NCBI RefSeq assembly: GCF_013359775.1 | Contig: NZ_JABMCI010000041.1 | Span: 1-64,000, forward strand | Reading direction: 5' to 3' | From: Cellulomonas humilata | GTDB taxonomy: Bacteria > Actinomycetota > Actinomycetes > Actinomycetales > Cellulomonadaceae | DNA: 64,000 bases | Shown: positions 24,794-32,789 of the stretch, piece after piece | Numbering within the stretch: the stretch's first letter is position 1 | How the letters are laid out: every line of letters starts with the position of its first letter | Program-made: the position numbers and the translations under genes | The notes under the pieces: generated by a model | What the model was told of the DNA's origin: nothing | Database searches by the model: none | The model's input: only the letters and a program-made list of their open reading frames with translations

Positions 24794-26170
24794 ATGGCGC
24801 GGGGTGCCCCGGGTGTGGTGTGGCGGTGGCGCGAGTACGTCGACCGCTCCGCACGGCAGTCCCCCGCCCGACTGGCGCTCGGCGTGTTCGCCCTGGTGAT
24901 CGCCGTGGTCACCGCCGGCCTCTCCGCCCCCTGGGCGACCGCGAGCGGACGCCAGGCACCGTTCGTCGACGCGCTGTTCACCGCGGCCTCCGCCAGCACC
25001 GTCACCGGCCTGGTCGTGGTCCCCACCGGCGAGTACTGGTCGGCGTGGGGCCTGGTCGTCATCCTCGTCGCCATCCAGATCGGCGGCCTCGGCGTCATGA
25101 CGCTCGCGTCGCTGCTCGGCATGGCCGTGTCCCGGCGGATCGGCCTGACGCAGCGCCTGCTCGTCTCGTCGGAGACCAAGGAGACCCGGCTCGGCGAGGT
25201 CGGCTCGCTGATCCGGACCGTCATCATCACGTCCGTCGCGCTCGAGCTGATCATCGCGCTCGTGCTCTTCCCCCGGTTCCTCATGTTCGACGAGGACCTG
25301 GGTGAGGCGGCATGGCACTCGATCTTCTACTCGGTCTCCGCGTTCAACAACGCCGGCTTCGTGCCGACGCCGTACGGGCTCGAGCCCTTCGTCTCCGACT
25401 GGTGGGTGCTGATGCCCATCATCGTCGGCGTGTTCATCGGCTCGCTCGGCTTCCCGGTGATCCTCAACGTGGCCCGGCACCTGCGCGAGCCCCGCCGCTG
25501 GAGCCTGCACTCCAAGCTCACCGTGACCACCAGCCTCGGCCTCGTGGTCGCCGGGTCGGTGCTGGTGGCCGCGTTCGAGTGGACCAACCCGGGCACGTTC
25601 AAGCCGCTCGGCCCCAGCGCCACCGCGCTCGCCTCGCTGTTCGCCGGCGTCATGCCGCGGTCGGGCGGGTTCTCCACGGTGGACGTCGGGGAGATGCACG
25701 AGGGCACCTGGCTGCTCATGGACGCGCTCATGTTCGTCGGCGGCGGCTCGGCGTCGACCGCCGGCGGCATCAAGGTCACGACGCTCGCCGTCATGCTGCT
25801 CGCGATCCTCGCCGAGGGGCGCGGCGACAAGGACGTCGAGGCCTACGGGCGGCGCATCCCGCGCGAGGCCCTGCAGGTCGCGATCGCCGTCTCGCTGGTC
25901 TCGGCGACACTGGTGCTGGTCTCGTCGCTGCTGCTCCTGGCCATCACCAACCTCACCCTGGACAAGGTCCTGTTCGAGGTCATCTCGGCGTTCGCCACCT
26001 GCGGGCTGTCCACCGGCATCACGCCGGACCTCCCCGACCCGGCGAAGTACGTGCTCACCGTGCTCATGTTCATCGGCCGGACCGGCACGATGACGCTTGC
26101 GGCGGCGCTCGCGCTGCGCAACCGTCGTCGGGTGATCCGGCTACCAGAAGAGAGGCCGATCATTGGCTGA
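24794..26170 (+). CDS. TrkH/KtrB-type potassium uptake channel subunit
   Basis: A 458-residue membrane protein of the Trk/Ktr superfamily with four M1-P-M2 repeats. Filter-like segments include SASTVTGL (first repeat), SVSAFNNAGF (second), MPRSGGFSTV (third) and AFATCGLSTG (fourth). GGGSASTAGGIKVTT, before the last repeats, is a family signature. It overlaps the RCK subunit gene by eight bases, making a KtrAB-like two-subunit K+ transporter. ATG chosen with GGGAGGTG in front. Confidence 0.93.
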   Translation: MARGAPGVVWRWREYVDRSARQSPARLALGVFALVIAVVTAGLSAPWATASGRQAPFVDALFTAASASTVTGLVVVPTGEYWSAWGLVVILVAIQIGGLGVMTLASLLGMAVSRRIGLTQRLLVSSETKETRLGEVGSLIRTVIITSVALELIIALVLFPRFLMFDEDLGEAAWHSIFYSVSAFNNAGFVPTPYGLEPFVSDWWVLMPIIVGVFIGSLGFPVILNVARHLREPRRWSLHSKLTVTTSLGLVVAGSVLVAAFEWTNPGTFKPLGPSATALASLFAGVMPRSGGFSTVDVGEMHEGTWLLMDALMFVGGGSASTAGGIKVTTLAVMLLAILAEGRGDKDVEAYGRRIPREALQVAIAVSLVSATLVLVSSLLLLAITNLTLDKVLFEVISAFATCGLSTGITPDLPDPAKYVLTVLMFIGRTGTMTLAAALALRNRRRVIRLPEERPIIG

Positions 26171-26870
26171 CAGATTCGGCGACTCGCTCAAGGGGCCGCA
26201 GAACGCACCGCGCACACCCAAGAAGGACTCGGGCGTGCTCGTCATCGGGCTCGGCCGGTTCGGGTCCGCCATCGCGGCGACCCTCGACCGGCTCGGCCAG
26301 GACGTGCTCGCCGTCGAACGCAACCCCGAGCTCGTCGCCCAGTGGGCCGGCCGGGTCGCACTCGTCGAGGCCGACGCCGCCAACCCCGAGGCCCTCGAGC
26401 AGCTGGGGGCGCGCGAGTTCCCCGTGGCCGTCGTCGGCGTCGGGTCCTACCTCGAGGCCTCCGTGCTGATCACCGGCAACCTGGTGGACATCGGCGTCCC
26501 GCAGATCTGGGCCAAGGCCGTCAGCAACGAGCACGCGCGCATCCTGCAGCGCATCGGCGCGCACCACGTGGTGCTCCCCGAGGCCGACGCCGGCGCGCGC
26601 GTGGCCCACCTGGTGTCCGGCAAGCTGCTCGACTACATCGAGGTCGAGGACGGGTTCACCATCGTCAAGATGCGCCCGCCGAAGGAGACCCAGGGGTTCA
26701 CGCTCGCGCAGTCGAAGGTGCGCGAGCGCTACGGCGTGACCGTGATCGGGGTCAAGAGCCCCGGCATCGACTTCGTCTACGCGACCCCCGAGACGCGCCT
26801 GTCGCAGAACGACCTGATCATCGTCTCGGGCCACGCCGACCTGCTGGAGCGCTTCGCAGCCCGGCCGTGA
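26163..26870 (+). CDS. TrkA/KtrA-type RCK subunit
   Basis: A 235-residue cytoplasmic regulator of the preceding channel. RCK-N domain has the nucleotide motif VLVIGLGRFGSA (residues 20-31) and acidic residue after strand 2 (AVERNPE); the RCK-C domain follows from about residue 150. The start is TTG, within the end of trkH, with GAGAGG upstream. NAD(H) or ATP/ADP binding would gate transport. Confidence 0.92.
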   Translation: MADRFGDSLKGPQNAPRTPKKDSGVLVIGLGRFGSAIAATLDRLGQDVLAVERNPELVAQWAGRVALVEADAANPEALEQLGAREFPVAVVGVGSYLEASVLITGNLVDIGVPQIWAKAVSNEHARILQRIGAHHVVLPEADAGARVAHLVSGKLLDYIEVEDGFTIVKMRPPKETQGFTLAQSKVRERYGVTVIGVKSPGIDFVYATPETRLSQNDLIIVSGHADLLERFAARP

Positions 26871-26896
26871 CCCGCGCGGGAGCACGGCCGATCCGG

Positions 26897-26983
26897 CGAG
26901 CTCGTGAGTTCCTGCCGAGCTCGTGAGTTGCAGCTCACGAACTCAGAGGAAACTCGCGAACTCGCGGACTCACGAACTCGTGC
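26897..26983. repeat. Nested direct and inverted repeats after trkA
   Basis: CGAGCTCGTGAGTT occurs twice (26897-26910, 26916-26929), followed by inverse copies based on CTCACGAACTC (26934-26944 and near 26969-26979). The noncoding block sits between the convergent trkA and sugar permease genes and can fold in several ways. The strongest hairpin is listed separately. Confidence 0.65.
26917..26944. terminator. Hairpin between trkA and the yjfF-like gene
   Basis: GAGCTCGTGAG and CTCACGAACTC pair over 11 positions with one mismatch around loop TTGCAG. It lies about 45 bp after the trkA stop. A bidirectional terminator is likely; no T-tract. Confidence 0.6.
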
Positions 26984-27040
26984 AGAGCGGGTGCTCGGGG
27001 AGCCGGGGTGGGCCTGCGCGGGCCGTCCGCGGCAGCCAGG

Positions 27041-28060
27041 TCAGCGGCGGCGGATGGCCAGCAGGCGCTGGAGGACCACGAAGATCAGCAGCAGGGCGCC
27101 GATGAAGATCTTGGTCCACCAGGAGCTGAGCGTGCCCTGGAACGTGATGATGGTCTGGATCAGCCCCAGCACCAGCACGCCCAGCACCGAGCCGAGCACG
27201 AAGCCGCTGCCGCCGGTGAGCAGGGTGCCGCCGATGACCACCGCGGCGATGGCGTCGAGCTCCATGCCGACACCCGTCAGGGCGTACCCGGACCGCGAGA
27301 AGATGGCGAACAGCAGGCCGCCGAGCCCCGCGCAGGTGCCGCTGATGACGTAGACCAGCACCTTCGTGCGTGCCACAGGCAGACCCATGAGCTTCGCGGA
27401 CTGCTCGCTGCCACCGATCGCGTACACGGTGCGGCCGAACCGCGTGTAGTGCAGCGTCACGAAGGCGATGGCCACGACGGCCAGCGCGATCACGCCGCTG
27501 GGCGTGATCACCAGGCCGTCCTCGGTGCCCCAGCGGGTGCGGGCGAGCGAGACGATGGTCGGGTCGGTGATCGGGATCGACTCGGGCGCCACGATGTAGC
27601 AGAGGCCACGGGCGAGGAACATCGCCGCCAGGGTGGCGATGAAGGGTTGTATCTCGAACACGTGGACCATCACCCCGACGGCCAGCCCGATGACGGTGCC
27701 GACGAGGATGACCAGCGGGATCGCGACCGCGGCGCCGTAGCCGTGCGAGAACATCCACGCGGCGACACACCCGGACAGCGCGACGACGGCGCCGACGGAC
27801 AGGTCGATGCCCCCGGTGAGGATCACGAACGTCATGCCGACGGCGATGACCACGAGGAACGAGTTGTTGATGAGCACGTTGGCCATCACGCGGCCGGTGA
27901 GGAAGTTCTCGTACCGCGAGCCGCCGATGGCCAGCATGGCGATCAGGACGACGACGGTGCCGAGAACCGGCAGGTAGCGCTCGTCGATGCGGAAGCGGCG
28001 GACGCGGGAGCCGAGCGAGGGCGGGGCGTCGGCGGGACGCGTGAGCTGGTCGGTGGTCAT
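27041..28060 (-). CDS. Sugar ABC permease, YjfF-like
   Basis: A 339-residue RbsC/YjfF-type permease of a CUT2 importer with about ten hydrophobic segments. VILTGGIDLSVGAVVAL near residues 80-96 is the CUT2 permease hallmark, and the EAA-like region is around the GGSEQSAKLMGLPV segment. It is the last gene of the operon binding protein-ATPase-permease-permease. The ATG overlaps the upstream permease stop (TGATG). The family covers E. coli YjfF (galactofuranose) and, from memory, Shewanella AraUVWZ (arabinose). Confidence 0.92.
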   Translation of the reverse strand: MTTDQLTRPADAPPSLGSRVRRFRIDERYLPVLGTVVVLIAMLAIGGSRYENFLTGRVMANVLINNSFLVVIAVGMTFVILTGGIDLSVGAVVALSGCVAAWMFSHGYGAAVAIPLVILVGTVIGLAVGVMVHVFEIQPFIATLAAMFLARGLCYIVAPESIPITDPTIVSLARTRWGTEDGLVITPSGVIALAVVAIAFVTLHYTRFGRTVYAIGGSEQSAKLMGLPVARTKVLVYVISGTCAGLGGLLFAIFSRSGYALTGVGMELDAIAAVVIGGTLLTGGSGFVLGSVLGVLVLGLIQTIITFQGTLSSWWTKIFIGALLLIFVVLQRLLAIRRR

Positions 28061-29097
28061 CAGGCCGGCACCTCCACGGGAGCAGGGGCGACAGCACGTC
28101 TACGTGCCCGCATCTTGTGCCTGACCACCGGCGACTGGAGCAGGCAGACCAGGATGACGACGAGCGCCTTGAACAGGGACACCGCGTTGGCGGGGATGCC
28201 CAGGATGGTCACCGAGAACGTCAGCGTGGTGATCACGAGCACGCCGACCAGCGTGCCGACCAGGGAGAACTTGCCGCCGGCCAGCGAGGTGCCGCCGATG
28301 ACCACCGCGAGGATGGCGTCGAGCTCGATGAACAGGCCGGCGTTGTTGGCGTCGGCGGCCATGATGTCGGAGCTGCGGATGAACCCGGCGATGCACGCGA
28401 AGAACGCGCACAGGATGTAGACGGTCCAGATGATCGTCCGGGCGCGCACGCCCGCCAGCCGGGAGGCGACCGGGTTGATGCCGACCGACTCGATGAGCAC
28501 GCCGAGCGCCGTGCGCCGCGTGATCAGGGTGGTGGCGAGGAAGAAGAACCCGGCGATCAGCGCGGCGACGGGCAGCCCCAGCCAGTAGCCGGTGGCGATC
28601 GTCTTGTAGGGCGCGCTGGTCACGGTGGTGATCTGGCCGCCGGTGATGAGCATCGCGATGCCCCGGCCGGCGGTCATGATCACCAGGGTCGCGATGATCG
28701 GTTGGATCCCGACGACGGCGACCAGGAACCCGTTGAACACCCCGATGAGCAGGCAGACCAGCACGGCGCTGCCGATCGCGGACAGGACGACGGCCAGCGA
28801 CCCCGGGTCGTCGGACGCGGCGATCTGGGACAGGGCGACCGCCCCGGCGATCGCCATGACGGCGCCGACGGACAGGTCGATGCCGCGCGTCGCGATGACC
28901 AGCGTCATGCCCAGGGCCACCAGCAGCAGCACGCTGGAGCGCCGCAGGATGTCGATCGGCCCCCCGTACAGGTGACCGTCGCGCACGGCGATGTCGAGGA
29001 ACGTGTTCGACTTGAGCACGCAGGCCAGCAGCAGCACGCCCAGGGCGACGACCGGCCAGAACAGCCGGTGCCGGATGATGGATCCGACGGCGCTCAT
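28060..29097 (-). CDS. Sugar ABC permease, YtfT-like
   Basis: A 345-residue CUT2 permease, first of the pair. VIATRGIDLSVGAVMAIAG is the conserved pore-region signature. It is preceded by the ATPase gene with a 4-bp ATGA overlap and followed by the YjfF-like gene with a one-base overlap. Two permeases instead of a homodimer is the layout of the Ytf-type importers. Confidence 0.92.
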   Translation of the reverse strand: MSAVGSIIRHRLFWPVVALGVLLLACVLKSNTFLDIAVRDGHLYGGPIDILRRSSVLLLVALGMTLVIATRGIDLSVGAVMAIAGAVALSQIAASDDPGSLAVVLSAIGSAVLVCLLIGVFNGFLVAVVGIQPIIATLVIMTAGRGIAMLITGGQITTVTSAPYKTIATGYWLGLPVAALIAGFFFLATTLITRRTALGVLIESVGINPVASRLAGVRARTIIWTVYILCAFFACIAGFIRSSDIMAADANNAGLFIELDAILAVVIGGTSLAGGKFSLVGTLVGVLVITTLTFSVTILGIPANAVSLFKALVVILVCLLQSPVVRHKMRARRRAVAPAPVEVPA

Positions 29098-30644
29098 GAC
29101 TGCCCTCCGCTCGCGATGAGGTGGACGACGTCGTCGGTGGTGACGTCGTCGGAGTTGGTGATCTGGGCGACGAGCCTGCGGTCGCGCAGCACCGCGATGC
29201 GGTGCGACAGGCGCAGCACCTCCTCCAGCTCGGCGGAGATGAACACGACCGCCATGCCCTGGGCCGCCAGGTCGGCGACGAGCCGCTGGATCTCGGCCTT
29301 GGCGCCGACGTCGATGCCGCGGGTGGGCTCGTCGAGCAGCAGGAGCTTCGGGGCGGTGGCCAGCCAGCGGGCGAGCAGCACCTTCTGCTGGTTGCCGCCG
29401 GAGAGGTTGCCGGCGATCGCCTCGGGGTTGGCCGGGCGGATGCCGAGCGCCTCGACGTAGCGGTTCACCACCTCGTCGGACTTCCGCTTCGAGATGCGGC
29501 GCAGCCAGCCGCGGTCGGCCTGGAGCCCGAGCACGATGTTCTCCCGCACGGTCAGGTCGCCGACGATGCCCTCGGTCTTGCGGCTCTCCGAGGAGTAGAC
29601 GATGGAGCGCGACAGGGCGGTGCGGGGCGTCCGCATCTTCGTCGGCGTGCCCTCCACCCGGATCTCGCCCTGGTCGGCGTGGTCGGCGCCGTACAGCAGG
29701 CGCGCGAGCTCGGTACGGCCGGAGCCGAGCAGGCCGGCGAGCCCGACGACCTCCCCGGAGTAGACGTCGAGGTCGAACGGCTCGATCGACCCCTTGCGCC
29801 CGAGCCCGATGGCCTGGAGGTACGGCTGCGTGTCGGCGCGCTCGGCGACCGACCGCTTCGGGGCCTCCTCCAGCTGCTCGAGGACCTCCAGCGCGCGGCC
29901 GATCATCTTCTGCACCAGCTCGACGCGCGGCAGCTCCGCGGTCCGGTACTCCCCCACCAGAGCACCGTTGCGCAGGACCGTCATGCGGTCGCTGATCGCG
30001 TAGACCTGGTCGAGGAAGTGGGAGACGAACAGGATGGCGACGCCGCGGTCGCGCAGGGCGCGCACGACGTCGAACAGCCGACCGACCTCGTCGGCGTCGA
30101 GGCTGCTGGTGGGCTCGTCGAGGATGAGCACGCGCGCGTCCACGACCATCGCGCGCGAGATCGCGACCAGCTGCTGGACCGCGAGCGAGTGCGACGACAG
30201 AGACGACTTGGGGTCGATGTCGAGGTTCATGGTGCGCAGGTGCTTGCGGGCGGCTGCGCGGGTGCGGCGCCAGTCGACGGCGCCGGCCCGGCGCACCTCG
30301 TGGCCGAGCATGATGTTCTCCGCCACCGACAGGTTGTCGCAGAGGTTGACCTCTTGGTACACGGTGCTGATCCCCGCGGCCTGTGCCTGCGCGGGACCGG
30401 TGAACGTGCGGTCCTGGCCGTCGATGACGATGCGGCCGGAGTCGATCGAGTACACGCCGGTGAGGGCCTTGATCAGGGTGGACTTGCCGGCCCCGTTCTC
30501 GCCCATCAGGGCGTGCACCTCACCGGGGAACAGCCGGAAGTCGACGCCGTCCAGCGCCTTGACCCCGGGGAACGTGATGGAGATCCCCGTCATCGCCACG
30601 ATCGGGGTGGCGTCCGGGGCGGTCACAGCAGTGTCGTCGGTCAT
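29094..30644 (-). CDS. Sugar ABC ATPase, YtfR-like (two ATPase domains)
   Basis: A 516-residue CUT2 ATPase with two fused nucleotide-binding domains. Domain 1 has Walker A GENGAGKST (about residues 52-60), a weakened signature HSLAVQQLV and Walker B VLILDEPTSSLD. Domain 2 has a degenerate Walker A (GLLGSGRTE), the signature LSGGNQQK and Walker B LLLLDEPTRGID. This pattern is normal in RbsA-like proteins. It energises the two downstream permeases. Confidence 0.94.
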   Translation of the reverse strand: MTDDTAVTAPDATPIVAMTGISITFPGVKALDGVDFRLFPGEVHALMGENGAGKSTLIKALTGVYSIDSGRIVIDGQDRTFTGPAQAQAAGISTVYQEVNLCDNLSVAENIMLGHEVRRAGAVDWRRTRAAARKHLRTMNLDIDPKSSLSSHSLAVQQLVAISRAMVVDARVLILDEPTSSLDADEVGRLFDVVRALRDRGVAILFVSHFLDQVYAISDRMTVLRNGALVGEYRTAELPRVELVQKMIGRALEVLEQLEEAPKRSVAERADTQPYLQAIGLGRKGSIEPFDLDVYSGEVVGLAGLLGSGRTELARLLYGADHADQGEIRVEGTPTKMRTPRTALSRSIVYSSESRKTEGIVGDLTVRENIVLGLQADRGWLRRISKRKSDEVVNRYVEALGIRPANPEAIAGNLSGGNQQKVLLARWLATAPKLLLLDEPTRGIDVGAKAEIQRLVADLAAQGMAVVFISAELEEVLRLSHRIAVLRDRRLVAQITNSDDVTTDDVVHLIASGGQS

Positions 30645-30690
30645 CGTCGACCTTTCGTCCGAGCCGGTCCCACGGTACCGGCAGGGCGGT

Positions 30691-30726
30691 GCTGCCCGGG
30701 GGGACGCGCAGGTCCCCCCGGGCAGC
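30691..30726 (-). terminator. Intra-operon hairpin after the YtfQ-like gene
   Basis: A perfect 15-bp stem GCTGCCCGGGGGGAC / GTCCCCCCGGGCAGC with a six-base loop lies between the binding-protein stop and the ATPase start. It probably attenuates transcription so that binding protein is in excess. Confidence 0.78.
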
Positions 30727-30739
30727 GGGGCGGGAACGG

Positions 30740-31744
30740 TCAGTACTGCCGGTCGGCGAGTACTGCCTGCGCGCCTGCCTGGTCGAACGCCTCGTCCTTG
30801 GTGACGATGCGGGGCTCCACGGTGCCGCCCTCGTCGAGCGTCTTGATGATGTCGGCGAGGTCCGGGCCGAGCAGCGGGTTGCACTCGACGATGTAGCTGA
30901 TCTCCCCGGCGGCGAGGGCGGTCATGCCGTCCTTCACGCCGTCGATGGTGACGACCTTGATGTCCTGGCCGGGCACCTTACCGGCCGCCTTGATGGCCTC
31001 GATGGCACCCAGGCCCATGTCGTCGTTGTGCGCGTACACGACGTCGATGTCCGGGTAGGCCTGGAGGAAGCCCTCCATGACCGTCTTGCCCTCGGCGCGC
31101 GTGAAGTTGCCGGTCTCGGAGGCGATCACCGAGATGTTGTCGTTGCCGGCGATGGCGTCCTCGAACCCGGTCTTGCGGTCGATCGCGGGCGCGGAGCCCG
31201 TGGTGCCCTGGAGCTCGACGACGTTGATGGGCTCGGTGCCGAGGTTCTCGGACACCCAGTCACCGATGCGCTTGCCCTCCTCGACGAAGTCGGAGCCGAT
31301 GAACGTCACGTAGAGCGACGTGTCCTCGGAGTCGACCGCGCGGTCGGTGAGGATGACGGGGATGCCGGCGTCCTTGGCCTCCTCGAGCACGCTGTCCCAG
31401 CCGGACTCGACCACCGGCGAGAACGCGATGTAGTCGACGCCCTGGGCGATGTAGGACCGGATCGCCTGGATCTGGTTCTCCTGCTTCTGCTGGGCGTCGG
31501 AGAAGCTGAGCTTGAAGCCGGCGTCCTCCGTGATCGCGTCCTGGATCGACTTGGTGTTGGCGGCACGCCAGCCGCTCTCGGCGCCGACCTGGCTGAAGCC
31601 GACCGAGATCAGGTCGTCGCCGCCGTCACCGCTCGCGGCGGAGGCGTCGTCCCCCGAGTCACCGCTGCTGCACGCAGCGAGCCCGAGTGCGAGCACCGCG
31701 ATGCCTGCGGCGATCGATCGTGTCCTGAACATCTTGCTGACCAT
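30740..31744 (-). CDS. Sugar-binding lipoprotein, YtfQ-like
   Basis: A 334-residue periplasmic-binding protein-like I lipoprotein of the CUT2 importer. The signal ends LALGLAACSSG (lipid Cys about residue 24), followed by a Ser/Gly/Asp tether. VGFSQVGAESGWRAANTKSIQ opens the first lobe, a YtfQ-type sequence. The ATG has GAGGAGGAG upstream. The promoter region contains the dyad at 31872, nearly identical to the one before araB, so L-arabinose (furanose form) is the favoured cargo; galactofuranose is the alternative. Confidence 0.9.
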   Translation of the reverse strand: MVSKMFRTRSIAAGIAVLALGLAACSSGDSGDDASAASGDGGDDLISVGFSQVGAESGWRAANTKSIQDAITEDAGFKLSFSDAQQKQENQIQAIRSYIAQGVDYIAFSPVVESGWDSVLEEAKDAGIPVILTDRAVDSEDTSLYVTFIGSDFVEEGKRIGDWVSENLGTEPINVVELQGTTGSAPAIDRKTGFEDAIAGNDNISVIASETGNFTRAEGKTVMEGFLQAYPDIDVVYAHNDDMGLGAIEAIKAAGKVPGQDIKVVTIDGVKDGMTALAAGEISYIVECNPLLGPDLADIIKTLDEGGTVEPRIVTKDEAFDQAGAQAVLADRQY

Positions 31745-31871
31745 CTGCTTCTCCTCCTCGAGAAACGCACTCGCTCGCGGACCCGACCCACGCCGGTCGG
31801 TCCGCGTCGTGCGCCCGGGGCACCGGGGGCACGAGTCCTGCTGAACCGGGGTCCAGTAGGTGGTTCGCCTG

Positions 31872-31887
31872 ATGTTAGCGCTCACAT
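31872..31887. promoter_or_regulatory. LacI-type operator before the YtfQ-like gene
   Basis: ATGTTAGCGCTCACAT, a near-perfect 16-bp palindrome with the AGCGCT core usual for LacI operators, 127 bp before the binding-protein start. It differs by one base from the perfect dyad at 46700 in front of araB. Confidence 0.72.
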
Positions 31888-31923
31888 TCTCTTCGGTGGC
31901 GCGGTTGTCAGGTTGCATTCCGG

Positions 31924-32742
31924 TCACGGATCGGACGCCTCACCCCCGACCTCGACCACGTCGACGCCCACCCGGCGCAGCCCGGAGACCACGCCGGCGT
32001 CGGCGGTCGGACCGGTGATCACGGTGTCCACGTCGGTCACCGGCACGATCAGGCCGAGGTGCGCCTGGCCCAGCTTCGAGCCGTCGGCCACCACCACGGC
32101 GCTCTCCGCGGACGCCACCATCCGCCGCTTGACGACGGCCTCGGGCAGGTTGATGTTGGTGACGCCGTGCCCCAGGTGGATGCCGTTGCACCCGATGAAC
32201 GCCAGGTCGGCGTGGATCTGGTCCAGCAGCACGGCCGCCAGCGGGTCCACCAGGGAGTGCTGGAGCCGGCGCAAGGTGCCGCCCGTGACCAGCACGGTCA
32301 GGCGCGGGATGGCGGGCTCCAGCTCGAGCGCGATGTTCAGCCCGTTGGTGATCACCACGACGCCCTCGAGCTCGGAGCGGGCCGCGATCGCGCGGGCGAT
32401 GGCCGTGGTCGTGGTGCCGACGTCGAGGATCACGCTCATCCCCGGCCGGACCATCGCGGCCGCGGCCGCGCCGATCGCCTGCTTCTCGCCGGCCGAGTCG
32501 GTGAGCGCCTCCTCGAACGACTGCTCGGTGCGCGGCCGCCCCCAGGACATGGCGCCGCCGCGCACCCGACGGACCACGCGGGCGCGGTGCAGGGCGTCGA
32601 GGTCCGTGCGGACCGTGACGTCCGAGATGCCGAACGCCTCGGCCAGGTCGGCGACGCGGACGTACTCGCGGTCGTCGATCAGCCTCTGCATCCGCTCACG
32701 ACGCACGGTGGCCGGGAGCGGGACGTCCTCGTCCTTGAGCAC
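31924..32742 (-). CDS. DeoR/GlpR-family transcriptional regulator
   Basis: A 272-residue DeoR-type repressor. N-terminal winged helix: RRERMQRLIDDREYVRVADLAEAFGISDVTVRTDLDAL (about residues 14-51). The C-terminal sensor has DVGTTTTAIA and FIGCNGI, which bind phosphorylated sugars in this family. It lies between the GH42 pair and the Ytf-type importer on the same strand. It may control either or both; a palindrome just before its GTG start suggests autoregulation. No clear ribosome-binding site is seen, so leaderless translation is possible. Confidence 0.9.
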   Translation of the reverse strand: MLKDEDVPLPATVRRERMQRLIDDREYVRVADLAEAFGISDVTVRTDLDALHRARVVRRVRGGAMSWGRPRTEQSFEEALTDSAGEKQAIGAAAAAMVRPGMSVILDVGTTTTAIARAIAARSELEGVVVITNGLNIALELEPAIPRLTVLVTGGTLRRLQHSLVDPLAAVLLDQIHADLAFIGCNGIHLGHGVTNINLPEAVVKRRMVASAESAVVVADGSKLGQAHLGLIVPVTDVDTVITGPTADAGVVSGLRRVGVDVVEVGGEASDP

Positions 32743-32759
32743 CCGACCATCGTGACCAA

Positions 32760-32775
32760 CTTACTGAATAGTAAG
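32760..32775. promoter_or_regulatory. Palindrome before the deoR-type gene
   Basis: CTTACT-GAAT-AGTAAG, perfect 6-bp arms, 18 bp before the regulator's GTG and 15 bp after the GH42 stop. It is AT-rich in a very GC-rich setting, which favours an operator or promoter element over a terminator. Confidence 0.5.
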
Positions 32776-32789
32776 CAAGCGGACTTTCG

